Source of the DNA: Helicobacter salomonis
Lineage (GTDB): Bacteria; Campylobacterota; Campylobacteria; Campylobacterales; Helicobacteraceae
DNA: 48,700 nt
Assembly: GCF_017979425.1 (NCBI RefSeq)
Contig: NZ_JAERIS010000009.1
Location: 1-48,700, forward strand
Direction: 5' to 3'
Both the position numbers and the translations under genes were made by a program. The notes below the pieces were generated by a model, which was not told where the DNA came from, made no database searches, and worked only from the letters and a program-made list of their open reading frames with translations. Below, piece after piece: positions 8,699 through 19,437 of the stretch; position 1 is the stretch's first letter, and each line of letters begins with the position of its first letter.

Positions 8699-9460
8699 TC
8701 AGTTTTCAGACATGGTTTTGAGAGTGGAAATCAGGCGTGTATTATAAAAACTGGGCAGTCCCCAGTAGTGTTCCTGCGTGTGTGGATGTTGGTAGTATGC
8801 ACCAATGTGAAAATGCCCTTCAACCACACCATCCAAATTCAAGCCTTTTTTTTGTGCATGCGCACGATATAGGTCTAAACGCTTTTGAGCAAAGTGCGCC
8901 CATTCAGTTTGGCTTAACTCCAAAGTTTTAATGCGTTTAGCATCGATGCGTTCTTGTATATGGGGGTATAAGTTAGGAAACACCTTATCTAAATAGCCTA
9001 GGATATTCCCTGAACGCCTTAATAGAGAGATATAAAACTCATACCCACACCCCACAAAGAAGTCCCCATGCGCTAAAGCAAGAAGGCGATCTTGGTAGAG
9101 AAAAAAGGCAGGCTGTTGTGCCCTAGAATAGATACGGACATGTTGGAAGTGAGAGAGGGAATGCAAGGCTAGATCGTGATTGCCCTCAAAGTAAAAAACC
9201 TGTGTCCTATGGCTAAGAGTCTGGATTTTCTCTAAAATAGCTTGGTGAGGGATTACGCTACTAGCGATTTTGCCTACTAAAACATGAAAAATATCCCCCA
9301 TCAAAAACACCTGCTTAGGGGGCGCATCTAAAAGTTGGTCTAAAAGAAGGGGGAATGCAGGGTCACCCTGCTTGTGGTGAGCGTCTGCGATGAAGATCGC
9401 GTCGCTGGAGAGAGAGGGACAAGAGGCACGATTCACCCTCCCCCCATGAATTGCAAACAT
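8699..9460 (-). CDS. lpxH: LpxH-like metallophosphoesterase (UDP-2,3-diacylglucosamine hydrolase)
   Basis: About 250 residues of the calcineurin-like phosphoesterase fold. The metal-binding motifs are complete: FIADAHHKQGD, LMGDIF, FEGNHDLAL, ALAHGDFF and VVEGHFHIG. In lipid A synthesis LpxH cleaves UDP-2,3-diacylglucosamine to lipid X at the membrane; spacing and length fit this role, though related phosphoesterases cannot be excluded. The first ATG (9460) lies inside thiS by 28 bases. A GTG at 9436 overlaps the thiS stop in a GTGA arrangement and is an alternative start giving 245 residues, but the GGGGGGAGG ahead of it is very close. An HP0394-type gene lies in the same place next to cheV3 in H. 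pylori. Confidence 0.8.
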   Translation of the reverse strand: MFAIHGGRVNRASCPSLSSDAIFIADAHHKQGDPAFPLLLDQLLDAPPKQVFLMGDIFHVLVGKIASSVIPHQAILEKIQTLSHRTQVFYFEGNHDLALHSLSHFQHVRIYSRAQQPAFFLYQDRLLALAHGDFFVGCGYEFYISLLRRSGNILGYLDKVFPNLYPHIQERIDAKRIKTLELSQTEWAHFAQKRLDLYRAHAQKKGLNLDGVVEGHFHIGAYYQHPHTQEHYWGLPSFYNTRLISTLKTMSEN

Positions 9461-9633
9461 TCTAGGCGGTCGTTGTCCTGTAATTGTGTGTGTGCCCAGT
9501 CTTCTTTCTTGACCACTACACTGTTACGGGCTATAGCACACACCTGCTCATTAATGCCTAACTCCTCCACAAGGGTTTGAACATTCAATGCCTGTTCAAA
9601 CTGCCTAGATTGTCCATTGATGATCAAATGCAT
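9433..9633 (-). CDS. thiS: ThiS-type ubiquitin-like sulfur carrier
   Basis: A 66-residue beta-grasp protein ending in Gly-Gly-Gly (QFMGGG). The C-terminal Gly is the one adenylated by ThiF and converted to a thiocarboxylate that donates sulfur for the thiazole ring of thiamine. Features that fit ThiS are the start MHLIINGQSRQFE, the central VCAIARNSVVVKKEDWAHTQL (compare the ThiS pattern NxxxVPREQWA) and DNDRLECLQF. MoaD is the other candidate but is usually longer and lacks the Trp-containing motif. It is tucked between guaB and the LpxH-like gene, with nine bases between its start and the guaB stop. No thiF, thiG or thiH is in the window. Confidence 0.8.
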   Translation of the reverse strand: MHLIINGQSRQFEQALNVQTLVEELGINEQVCAIARNSVVVKKEDWAHTQLQDNDRLECLQFMGGG

Positions 9634-9642
9634 GGTTCTCCT

Positions 9643-12437
<2,795 letters not shown>

Positions 12438-12461
12438 GGTCTTCCTAACGATTTTCGCCCT

Positions 12462-12467
12462 ATTCTA
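12462..12467 (-). promoter_or_regulatory. Putative -10 box of gatA-guaB
   Basis: On the minus strand TTTGTTAGAATAGGG contains TAGAAT about 25 bases before the gatA ATG, a plausible -10 element. No -35 box is evident, as is usual for Helicobacter housekeeping promoters. Confidence 0.4.
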
Positions 12468-12528
12468 ACAAATGCAGGGTAAAAACTCTCTAAGGATACT
12501 CCACTTCAACTATGGCAGGGCAACTTAC

Positions 12529-12749
12529 CAGCCACGCCGTAAAGCCCCTAGCTTTAGCTATGGGGATAGTTGGCTAGCACCAACATAGCTGTGCTAATAT
12601 TTGTGCAATCAAGGGGTAATACCCTTGGGGTTGGGGCATCAACCTTTGGAATAGGGAGTGTAAGACTCCAAACGGAGCTGTCCTGCTTGAAGCCGCGATC
12701 TCCACTAAAGCTAGAATCCCCTAACTTTAGTTATGGGAGAGTATGTCAA
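12529..12749 (+). mobile_element. IS608-like non-autonomous element (IS200/IS605 family), ends intact
   Basis: A 221-bp element with both ends of IS608 type but no transposase gene. The left flank is TTAC (12525-12528), the IS608 target. Then comes the left guide AAAG (12541-12544) and an imperfect hairpin with a bulged T (12545-12565; CCCCTAGCT / AGCTATGGGG). At the right the guide GAAT (12714-12717), a second hairpin (12718-12737; CCCCTAAC / GTTATGGG) and the cleavage tetranucleotide TCAA (12746-12749) follow. These are the signals TnpA of IS608 uses for single-strand excision and insertion. Between the ends are short hairpins (GTTGG/CCAAC, AAGGG/CCCTT, GGTTG/CAACC, GGAGT/ACTCC) rather than coding sequence. 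It lies between the divergent gatA and permease genes. Confidence 0.85.
12569..12749 (+). ncRNA. Candidate orphan omega-RNA scaffold inside the IS608-like element
   Basis: In IS605-family elements the 3' end of tnpB overlaps an omega RNA that ends at the right end of the element and uses adjacent flanking sequence as guide. Here the right half has the expected look (CTTGAAGCC... before the right-end hairpin) and a run of small stems: GTTGG/CCAAC (12569-12584), TAGC/GCTA (12586-12596), AAGGG/CCCTT (12611-12626), GGTTG/CAACC (12629-12644), GGAGT/ACTCC (12655-12669), then the right-end hairpin. If functional, the guide would start at 12750. No tnpB is present, so a protein would have to act in trans. 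Function is inferred, not shown. Confidence 0.4.
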
Positions 12750-12911
12750 AAATGTAACTTTGCGCACTTCCTGCGCTAGATACGAATATATGGGGGATAT
12801 TGTACATAATTTTAACGGTGCTCATCTCACCTGCTTAAGACGGGTGAAATTTCTGTCAAAAACAATTGAACCTGTCGCGTCAGCGTTCAAGTTTTCCAGG
12901 TGTTTTTAGGC

Positions 12912-12917
12912 TATAAT
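12912..12917 (+). promoter_or_regulatory. Strong -10 box upstream of the permease leader
   Basis: TTTTTAGGCTATAATCGG contains a perfect TATAAT with an A/T-rich stretch upstream. It lies about 330 bases before the permease ATG on the same strand, so it would drive either a long leader or a separate small RNA starting near 12924. Confidence 0.55.
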
Positions 12918-12923
12918 CGGGGT

Positions 12924-13240
12924 TTTGATTATCCTTCTAAGGTTGAAGTGTGCAAGTGATCTGCCCTCGTGCGTTGAGCCCCTATCTTTTTTATGTCCAG
13001 ATCACTGATCGCATGTCTAAAGTGGCAATTCTCATGCACTCTATTCCAACCTGTTTCAAAGTTTTGATGTGCGTGCAGTACGCTAACCAACGGTGGAATT
13101 TACCTAGCAATGTGTAAACTCTACACGGTCTTACCACCTCACTATCTAAAACTTTCCATTTGGCACGCTTTCTTAAGGCGGATTTAAAACGGCTCGGGCA
13201 CGCGTTTAAATCATGGTTTTGTTTTTAAGAAAGGTTATTC
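12924..13240 (+). ncRNA. Structured leader or small-RNA candidate upstream of the permease
   Basis: No open frame of note lies between the -10 box at 12912-12917 and the permease start, but inverted repeats do. AGTGATCTG (12955-12963) pairs perfectly with CAGATCACT (12991-12999), nine base pairs around a loop of 27. GGTGG (about 13092) can pair with CCACC (about 13135), enclosing GTGTA/TACAC with a five-base loop. I could not match it to tmRNA, RNase P RNA, SRP RNA or a known riboswitch. It could be an sRNA such as 6S-like RNA or a cis-acting leader of the transporter gene. Confidence 0.35.
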
Positions 13241-13244
13241 ACTT

Positions 13245-14690
13245 ATGGAAGAAGGAACACAGACGCACTTAAAGCGCGACATTAAATTACGGCAAGTATT
13301 GATGATCGCCTTAGGAGGGACAATAGGGACGGGTTTATTTGTGGGCACGGGGGGCAATATTGCCAGTGCGGGACCTCTGGGCACTCTGCTAGCTTACATT
13401 GCAGGTGGAGTGATTGTGTATTCTATTATCCTCTCTTTGGGGGAGCTAGCAAGCGTTTATCCTAGCACGGGGAGTTTTGGGGACTACGCCACGCGCTTTA
13501 TTGGTCCAGCAACAGGTTACATGGTGTTTTGGATGTATTGGGTGGGCTGGATTGTTACCGTGGCAGTGGAATACTTTGCTGTGGGTGTGCTGATGCAGCG
13601 CTGGTTTCCCGGTGTACCCGTGCATTACTGGGTGGTAGCTTGCATTGTGCTTATCTTTATACTCAACGCGTTTTCGGTAAAAATCTTTGCCGAGGGGGAG
13701 TTTTTCTTAGCCTCTGTAAAAGTGTTTGCGGTGTTTATTTTCATTGTGCTGGGCGTGATCGGGATTATTTATCAAATCTATTTGCATGGCATAGGAAGTA
13801 TTTTTGCCAATTTTTACATAGAACACTCCACCAAAGAACTCCAAGAGGGGTTATTTCCTAAGGGGATTCACGCGGTTTTTGGGGCGATTTTGGCAGTGAT
13901 CTTTGCCTACACGGGCACAGAGATCGTGGGCGTGGCCGCTGGGGAAGCTAAAAACCCTAGCGTGGCAATGCCCAAAGCCATTAAAGCCACTTTGTGGCGC
14001 ATTGTGTTTTTCTTTTTAGGCTCTGTGATCATTATCTCGGTCTTTTTACCCATGACAGATTCGAGCATCACTAAAAGTCCTTTTGTGAGTGCCCTAGAGC
14101 GCATTCCTTTGCCTTTTTTTGGCACGGGGATTCCTTACGCGGCAGATATTATGAATTTTGTCATCATCACCGCCATTCTGTCTACAGCCAACTCAGGGAT
14201 TTACGCCTCTAGCCGTATGGTTTATGGTTTAGCTCAAAAAAAGATGTTCCCCCCCATCTTTGCCAAACTCAACAAGCAGGGCACACCCGTTTATGCGATG
14301 TATTTGTCCATGGCTTGTACCCTTCTGATCATGTTTGGCAATGATTATGTCCAAAATGGCCAGATCAAAAAGATGATAGAGGACCTCATCAACATCATTA
14401 GCTTTAGCGTGATCATTGTGTGGATCAGCGTGAGTGTGGCGCAATACAATTTTAGAAAGCAATTCGTAGCTTCAGGCAAATCCTTAGACGAACTCCCCTA
14501 CCGCGCACCCTTTTTACCTTTGATTCAACTTGTGGGAATTAGTGGATCGATCATTGGGGTCATCGGGGCGTATATGGACCCTGAGCAGCGCGTTGGGGCG
14601 TATTTGACAATCGGGTATGCGATTCTATGCTATGTGGGCTATTATCTCACTAAGGACAAGTGGGGCTACCAGCACGAACAAGCGCTTTGA
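13245..14690 (+). CDS. rocE: Amino-acid permease (APC family, RocE/LysP-like)
   Basis: A 481-residue inner-membrane transporter with about 12 hydrophobic segments. The N-terminal amino-acid permease signature is clear: MIALGGTIGTGLFVGTGG in the broken first helix, then GELASVYPSTGSFGDYATRF; later FAYTGTEIVGVAAGEAKNP and STANSGIYASSRMVYGLA. These fit the basic amino-acid permeases of the APC superfamily; the substrate (arginine, lysine or ornithine) cannot be decided from sequence. A short hydrophilic tail precedes TM1. The downstream neighbour is htrA, the same order as I recall in H. pylori (HP1017 then HP1018/1019). ATG 13245 has AAGAAAGG upstream. It contains a C7 run at 14249-14255. Confidence 0.9.
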   Translation: MEEGTQTHLKRDIKLRQVLMIALGGTIGTGLFVGTGGNIASAGPLGTLLAYIAGGVIVYSIILSLGELASVYPSTGSFGDYATRFIGPATGYMVFWMYWVGWIVTVAVEYFAVGVLMQRWFPGVPVHYWVVACIVLIFILNAFSVKIFAEGEFFLASVKVFAVFIFIVLGVIGIIYQIYLHGIGSIFANFYIEHSTKELQEGLFPKGIHAVFGAILAVIFAYTGTEIVGVAAGEAKNPSVAMPKAIKATLWRIVFFFLGSVIIISVFLPMTDSSITKSPFVSALERIPLPFFGTGIPYAADIMNFVIITAILSTANSGIYASSRMVYGLAQKKMFPPIFAKLNKQGTPVYAMYLSMACTLLIMFGNDYVQNGQIKKMIEDLINIISFSVIIVWISVSVAQYNFRKQFVASGKSLDELPYRAPFLPLIQLVGISGSIIGVIGAYMDPEQRVGAYLTIGYAILCYVGYYLTKDKWGYQHEQAL

Positions 14691-14705
14691 TTTGCAAAAT
14701 TTCGA

Positions 14706-14711
14706 TACAAT
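14706..14711 (+). promoter_or_regulatory. Putative -10 box of htrA
   Basis: TTTCGATACAATGCG follows the permease stop; TACAAT is a reasonable -10 box 36 bases before the htrA ATG. It would allow htrA expression independent of the permease gene. Confidence 0.4.
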
Positions 14712-14746
14712 GCGACACTACTACATTATTCAGGCAAAGGAATTTT

Positions 14747-16183
14747 ATGCGGTTGATAGCGGTGAGTGTAGCATTGGCAATGAGTCTATATGCGGCGGGG
14801 GGTGGGCATATTCAAATCCAAGACATGCCAGAGGTTCAAAAACGTGTCGGGGCAGATAGCAGCCCTGATACCATCTATTCTTATAGTAATTCGGTGAAAG
14901 AGGCCACGAAGGCTGTCGTGAATATCTCCACTCAAAAAAAAATTAAAAGTAATTTCATGGGTGGGGGATTGTTCAACGATCCCTTTTTCCAGCAGTTCTT
15001 TGGCGATCTTTACAATTCTATCCCTAAGGATCGTGTGGAAAGGGCCTTGGGAAGTGGGGTGATCATCTCTGCAGATGGCTATATTGTTACCAACAACCAT
15101 GTGATAGATGGAGCGGATAAGATCACCGTAACCTTACCAGGGAGCAATAAAGAATATGTGGCCACTTTAGTGGGAACGGATGCAGATGGGGATTTAGCCG
15201 TGATCAAGATCAACAAAACAGGTCTTCCCTCTATTAAATTTTCCAATAGTAGCGATATTCTAGTGGGCGATTTGGTCTTTGCGATTGGCAATCCCTTTGG
15301 GGTAGGTGAAACCGTAACCCAGGGGATCGTTTCTGCGCTCAATAAAAGCGGGATTGGGATTAACAATTACGAGAATTTTATCCAAACGGACGCGTCTATT
15401 AACCCGGGCAACTCAGGAGGCGCGCTTATTGATAGCCGCGGGGGGCTTGTGGGGATCAATACGGCTATTCTCTCACGCACGGGGGGTAACCATGGTGTAG
15501 GCTTTGCCATTCCCTCCAATACAGTTAAGAATACAGTCGTGCAACTCATCAAAACCGGCACCATTCACAGAGGTTATTTAGGGGTAGGGATTCAAGATGT
15601 CAGCAATGAGCTCGCCCCAAGCTACAATGGTAAAGAAGGAGCAGTGGTGATCAGCATTGAAAAAGATTCGCCGGCCAAAAAAGCGGGGTTAATGATTTGG
15701 GATTTAATCACAGAGGTCAATGGTAAGAAAATCAAAAACTCCGCACAGTTGCGCAACACCATCGGCTCTCTTACTCCCAACCAACGCATCACACTCAAGT
15801 ACATGCGGGATAAAAAAGAATACACCACCACCCTTGTGTTGAGCGAGCGTAAAAATCCTAACAAAAAAGAAACCAGCACAGCCCATGAGGGAGCAAATGG
15901 ACATCTTAGTGGCTTAAAGGTGCAAACGCTCACCCCCAATATGCGTAAGCAGATGCGTCTCCCCGAAGAAATCCAGGGGGTATTCGTCCAAGAGGTCAAG
16001 CCCAATTCTCAAGCGGAGGAACTGGGCTTTAAACACGGAGATATTATCAGTCAAATTGAAATGATCGCGGTGCACAATATTGAGGACTTCAACCGCGCCA
16101 TGATCAAGTATAAAAACATCCCCAAACGCTTTTTAGTTTTTGATCCCAGTTTGGGGAGTTATAAACAGATTGTCGCTAAGTAA
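14747..16183 (+). CDS. htrA: Periplasmic/secreted serine protease HtrA (DegP family)
   Basis: A 478-residue trypsin-fold protease with two PDZ domains. The signal peptide is MRLIAVSVALAMSLYAAGG. The triad is His in VTNNHVIDGADK, Asp in GTDADGDLAVIKI and Ser in NPGNSGGALID. PDZ1 starts near GYLGVGIQDVS and PDZ2 near LSGLKVQTLTPNMRKQM. It handles misfolded periplasmic protein and, in H. pylori, is also secreted and cuts E-cadherin. I chose ATG 14747 because AAAGGA is well placed and the signal peptide starts here; a longer frame begins at 14660 inside the permease gene. An A9 run at 14934-14942, just after the mature N-terminus, is a possible slippage site. Confidence 0.96.
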   Translation: MRLIAVSVALAMSLYAAGGGHIQIQDMPEVQKRVGADSSPDTIYSYSNSVKEATKAVVNISTQKKIKSNFMGGGLFNDPFFQQFFGDLYNSIPKDRVERALGSGVIISADGYIVTNNHVIDGADKITVTLPGSNKEYVATLVGTDADGDLAVIKINKTGLPSIKFSNSSDILVGDLVFAIGNPFGVGETVTQGIVSALNKSGIGINNYENFIQTDASINPGNSGGALIDSRGGLVGINTAILSRTGGNHGVGFAIPSNTVKNTVVQLIKTGTIHRGYLGVGIQDVSNELAPSYNGKEGAVVISIEKDSPAKKAGLMIWDLITEVNGKKIKNSAQLRNTIGSLTPNQRITLKYMRDKKEYTTTLVLSERKNPNKKETSTAHEGANGHLSGLKVQTLTPNMRKQMRLPEEIQGVFVQEVKPNSQAEELGFKHGDIISQIEMIAVHNIEDFNRAMIKYKNIPKRFLVFDPSLGSYKQIVAK

Positions 16184-16213
16184 GGCTTTTTTGCGCCCTC
16201 TTAGGGGGTGCTT

Positions 16214-18067
16214 GTGTCCCTAGACCTGAGTGAACAAGCCCTGCAAGCGCGCTTTGCGCGTAATTTAAGTTTTTTCAGCGCGCACCTACCTCAACTCTAT
16301 GCCCAACTCTTGCTCCCACCTACGCACTACAATTTACTTTGCAACACGCAAGATTTAAACATTATCCATTTGGAGAATGGCGCGTTGTTTTTCCCCGTCG
16401 GTAAAATGTTAGATATTGCGCAGGATTGGGCGACACGGATTTTAGACAATCCCAAATGGCAGCTTGTCAGTCATAAAATTGCCTTAGAGGATTTAGATTT
16501 AAAAACTCTGCCCCTAACCCATCAAGCATGCCAAGAACTTTTGACTCTAGGCAATGATAAATGCTCTTCTGGTTTAGGTAAGAATTTTTACCCTCCCAGT
16601 GCACTCTTTGGTTTGGCAGGGGGTCTGTTTCTAGCGTTACTCTTAGAAGAAGGGGCGTTTTTTCATGCACTCTACATTTATGAGGAACACATCGACTTAC
16701 TGCGTGTGAGCTGCTTTTTTGTGGACTATGCCCAGCTTTTTAAGGCGACCCCTCCTACAGCCTGCGTGCTCTTTTTAAAGCACATGCCTAATTCCTTATT
16801 GCAATTTATATTCCAAACCAAGAGAATTACCCACAGCCTTTTGCACTTAGAATTTAAGCCCTATGAGAGTGAAGCGAGCACTCTAGCCCAACAACATTTT
16901 AATGCCCACAAAAAAAGCGCGCTAAGGGGGTGGGGGAGTTTTGAAGATGAGATGTTGGGCTTTAACAACACCTTGAAGAATTTGCAACAATCCCCCCTAG
17001 TACTCAACCCTCGCACCTGTAAGCCCTTTAGCGTGCCTATCTGTGTGGTAGGCAATGGCCCTAGTTTAGATAGCTTGTTGGATTTTATTGATGATTATCA
17101 AGAACGCATGATTATCTTTAGCTGTGGCACGGCTCTAAAGCCCTTGAAAGCGCGCGGTATTAAGGTAGATTTTCAGATTGAAATCGAGCGCATTGATTAC
17201 CTAGCAGATGTACTCCAAAACGCGCCCCTAGATCAAACCCCCTTGTTGTACGCCAATATGTGTAACCCGCGTGCGGTAAGTCTGGCCCAAGAGAGCTATA
17301 TGTTCATGCGCGGGGGAAGTGCGAGCGGGTACATGCTAGGAGATTTAGTCCTAGAGTATAGCGCGCCCTTTGTGGGCAATGCGGGAGTGCGTTTGGCATG
17401 CCTCTTTAGCAAGACTCTAATTTTATGTGGGCTGGATTGTGGCTATATTGAAGGGCAAGCTAAACACGCACAGGGCTCTTTTTATGGGGTGGAGCGCGCA
17501 CACATCCCTAGCGATGCCCTCCAGGTGCGCCCCAACTTTGAACAGGGTAGTCGCGTCTTTGCCGATGGACTTTTTATTCTTTCTAAAGATCAAATGGGCG
17601 CGCTCTTTAAAAAATATGCCCCCTTAGTTTATAATCTCTCCCATGGAGCTTACATTGAGCATACACAACCTATGCGATCTAGCGCGCTTAAACTCCCCAC
17701 TTGCGCCAAAGCCAAAGCCCTTAAACGCCTTAAAAAGGCCTTTGAACTCGCGCCTAAAGCCCCTACCTCTATGCAATTTAGCACCTTATTAACCCCTCTT
17801 AAAGAGGCACTAAACTCCCCCATCACGACTAAAAGAGAACTTTATACCTTAGCGGATCGCCTGAGTGCACTTAGCGCGCGTCTGAGCGCACAACACCCCT
17901 TTGAGGGCATTTTGTTAGAGGGCACACTCAGCCATTGCTGTATGCACATGCTCGCTAGCGCGCTCTCCCTCCCTCAAGCCCAGATTGCAAACTTTTATAT
18001 GCATGCCAAAGAGACTATTTTAAAAACCCTAGAGAATATCAGCGCGCAAGTGGGCGAGCAAACCTAG
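16214..18067 (+). CDS. Maf/DUF115 (MptE-like) motility accessory-type protein
   Basis: A protein of about 617 residues with the DUF115 core: PICVVGNGPSLDSLLDFI, MIIFSCGTALKPLKARGI, KVDFQIEIER and FMRGGSASGYMLGD, a Rossmann-like region resembling sialyl/pseudaminyl-transferase-related folds. Campylobacter and Helicobacter DUF115 proteins include motility accessory factors implicated in adding nonulosonic acid sugars to flagellin; H. pylori has more than one paralogue. Whether this one acts on flagellin is inferred. GTG 16214 was chosen because AGGGGG lies five bases upstream; GTG 16208 is inside that site. Its 3' end overlaps the convergent phosphomannomutase gene by 39 bases. Confidence 0.75.
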   Translation: MSLDLSEQALQARFARNLSFFSAHLPQLYAQLLLPPTHYNLLCNTQDLNIIHLENGALFFPVGKMLDIAQDWATRILDNPKWQLVSHKIALEDLDLKTLPLTHQACQELLTLGNDKCSSGLGKNFYPPSALFGLAGGLFLALLLEEGAFFHALYIYEEHIDLLRVSCFFVDYAQLFKATPPTACVLFLKHMPNSLLQFIFQTKRITHSLLHLEFKPYESEASTLAQQHFNAHKKSALRGWGSFEDEMLGFNNTLKNLQQSPLVLNPRTCKPFSVPICVVGNGPSLDSLLDFIDDYQERMIIFSCGTALKPLKARGIKVDFQIEIERIDYLADVLQNAPLDQTPLLYANMCNPRAVSLAQESYMFMRGGSASGYMLGDLVLEYSAPFVGNAGVRLACLFSKTLILCGLDCGYIEGQAKHAQGSFYGVERAHIPSDALQVRPNFEQGSRVFADGLFILSKDQMGALFKKYAPLVYNLSHGAYIEHTQPMRSSALKLPTCAKAKALKRLKKAFELAPKAPTSMQFSTLLTPLKEALNSPITTKRELYTLADRLSALSARLSAQHPFEGILLEGTLSHCCMHMLASALSLPQAQIANFYMHAKETILKTLENISAQVGEQT

Positions 18068-19429
18068 CAGAGCGTCTTTATAGCTCTGTGCACATGCCTC
18101 ATCTTTGCCCTCAAAGCGCGTTACAAGTGTGGGTGTGGTGTTGCTCGCACGCACCAACCCAAAGCCGTGTTCAAAAATCGCGCGCACCCCATCAATGTTG
18201 ATTACTTCTAACACGCGCGGAAAATTGGGGGGATAATTTCCTTTTTCCAAAGTTGCTTGCAGCTGCGCCACCAACTTAAATTTCTCAGTTTCGGGCACGC
18301 TAATCTTTTCTTCAGGGGTTTTGTAGGAATAAGGTAAAGCGCGCACGCGCTGTTCCAATTGCTCAGGGGTGTGGGCCAAAAAGAGTTCTAAGATACGCAA
18401 AGCGGCATAGATCGCATCGTCATAGCCAAAATAGCGATCGTTAAAAAAGAGATGCCCGCTCATCTCAGCAGCAAAGTGGGCGTTGGTTTCCTTGAGCTTG
18501 ACTTTTAAATTGCTATGCCCCGTCTTATACATCAATGCCTGTCCGATGCTATTAATGCTGTCATACATCACCTGCGAGCATTTCACCTCGCCAATCACGA
18601 AAGGTTTAAGCCCGCGCGCGTGCAAATCTTGGGCGAATAAAATTGCCAATTCATCACCTGCATAGGTGTGTGTGGGGGTTAAAAGCGCGATGCGATCAGC
18701 GTCCCCATCAAAAGCAAGCCCAATTTTTAAGCCCTTTGCTTGCATGTGGGCTTTCAAATCCTCTAAATTCTTGGCTTCGCTAGGATCGGGGTGGTGATTG
18801 GGGAAATGCCCATCGGGGTTAGCATAGAGGCTTTCAAATTTAATGCCTAGCCCACATAAAATGGGTTCTAAACCCAGCCCCCCTACTCCATTGCCAAAAT
18901 CCAGCCCAAGGGTGTAGGGGAAGTTTTGCAAGTGGCTAAAGGCGGTAGCAAGGTAGTGTTGGTAAAAGCCGATTGCGTTGAGTTTTTTAGAGGTTAGATC
19001 GCTGGCTTGGTAGGGCAGGGGGTTATTAGCAATAGACTTAGCGAGCTCTTGGATCGCCTGCCCGTAAAAGGGTTTTTGATCTAGGGTGATCTTAAAGCCA
19101 TTGTACTCAGAAGGGTTGTGTGAGCCGGTGATCATAATGGAATTAACTACGCGCACGCCTTCTATGCTTTCAAAGGTGGCGAAGTAGGCCACAGGAGTAG
19201 GAATCATGCCTAAATCAAAGACTTCTACTCCACTATATGCCAAGCCATTACGCAAATGTGTAAAGAGCTCTTGAGCATGGGTGCGCGCATCATAGCCCAC
19301 GCCCACGCGTTTATCTTGCATCAAATTCCCCAAATGCGCGCCGATGTTAAACACTACTTCGGGGGCAAGCTGGGTGGACACCACTCCCCTAATGTCGTAT
19401 TCTCTGAAAATATCTGTTTGTAAGTCCAT
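18029..19429 (-). CDS. algC: Phosphomannomutase/phosphoglucomutase (AlgC type)
   Basis: A 466-residue alpha-D-phosphohexomutase that interconverts hexose 6- and 1-phosphates, supplying mannose-1-P and glucose-1-P for LPS and other glycans. Landmarks: FREYDIRGVV at the start, the phosphoserine loop MITGSHNPSEYNGFKI, the metal site AFDGDADRI and the sugar-specificity loop AEMSGHLFF (GEMSGH-like, as in dual PMM/PGM enzymes). ATG 19429 is preceded by AAGGAT and fits the family N-terminus; the longer frame to 19471 overlaps pflA. The order algC-pflA-nuoN is the one I recall for H. pylori HP1275-HP1273. It overlaps the DUF115 gene tail to tail. Confidence 0.93.
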   Translation of the reverse strand: MDLQTDIFREYDIRGVVSTQLAPEVVFNIGAHLGNLMQDKRVGVGYDARTHAQELFTHLRNGLAYSGVEVFDLGMIPTPVAYFATFESIEGVRVVNSIMITGSHNPSEYNGFKITLDQKPFYGQAIQELAKSIANNPLPYQASDLTSKKLNAIGFYQHYLATAFSHLQNFPYTLGLDFGNGVGGLGLEPILCGLGIKFESLYANPDGHFPNHHPDPSEAKNLEDLKAHMQAKGLKIGLAFDGDADRIALLTPTHTYAGDELAILFAQDLHARGLKPFVIGEVKCSQVMYDSINSIGQALMYKTGHSNLKVKLKETNAHFAAEMSGHLFFNDRYFGYDDAIYAALRILELFLAHTPEQLEQRVRALPYSYKTPEEKISVPETEKFKLVAQLQATLEKGNYPPNFPRVLEVINIDGVRAIFEHGFGLVRASNTTPTLVTRFEGKDEACAQSYKDALLGLLAHLRADIL

Positions 19430-19437
19430 GCTAATCC

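Noticed and set aside
9433-9633. MoaD instead of ThiS
   Set aside because: Length and the EDWAHTQL motif fit ThiS better; no molybdopterin genes are nearby.
12570-12779. 69-codon plus-strand frame between gatA and the permease
   Set aside because: It lies within the hairpin-rich interior and right end of the IS608-like element and has no ribosome site or recognisable motif.
12924-13240. tmRNA, RNase P RNA or SRP RNA in the permease leader
   Set aside because: None of their conserved sequence signatures is present; only generic stems are visible.
14660-14746. Longer HtrA starting inside the permease gene
   Set aside because: The signal peptide and AAAGGA site place the start at 14747.
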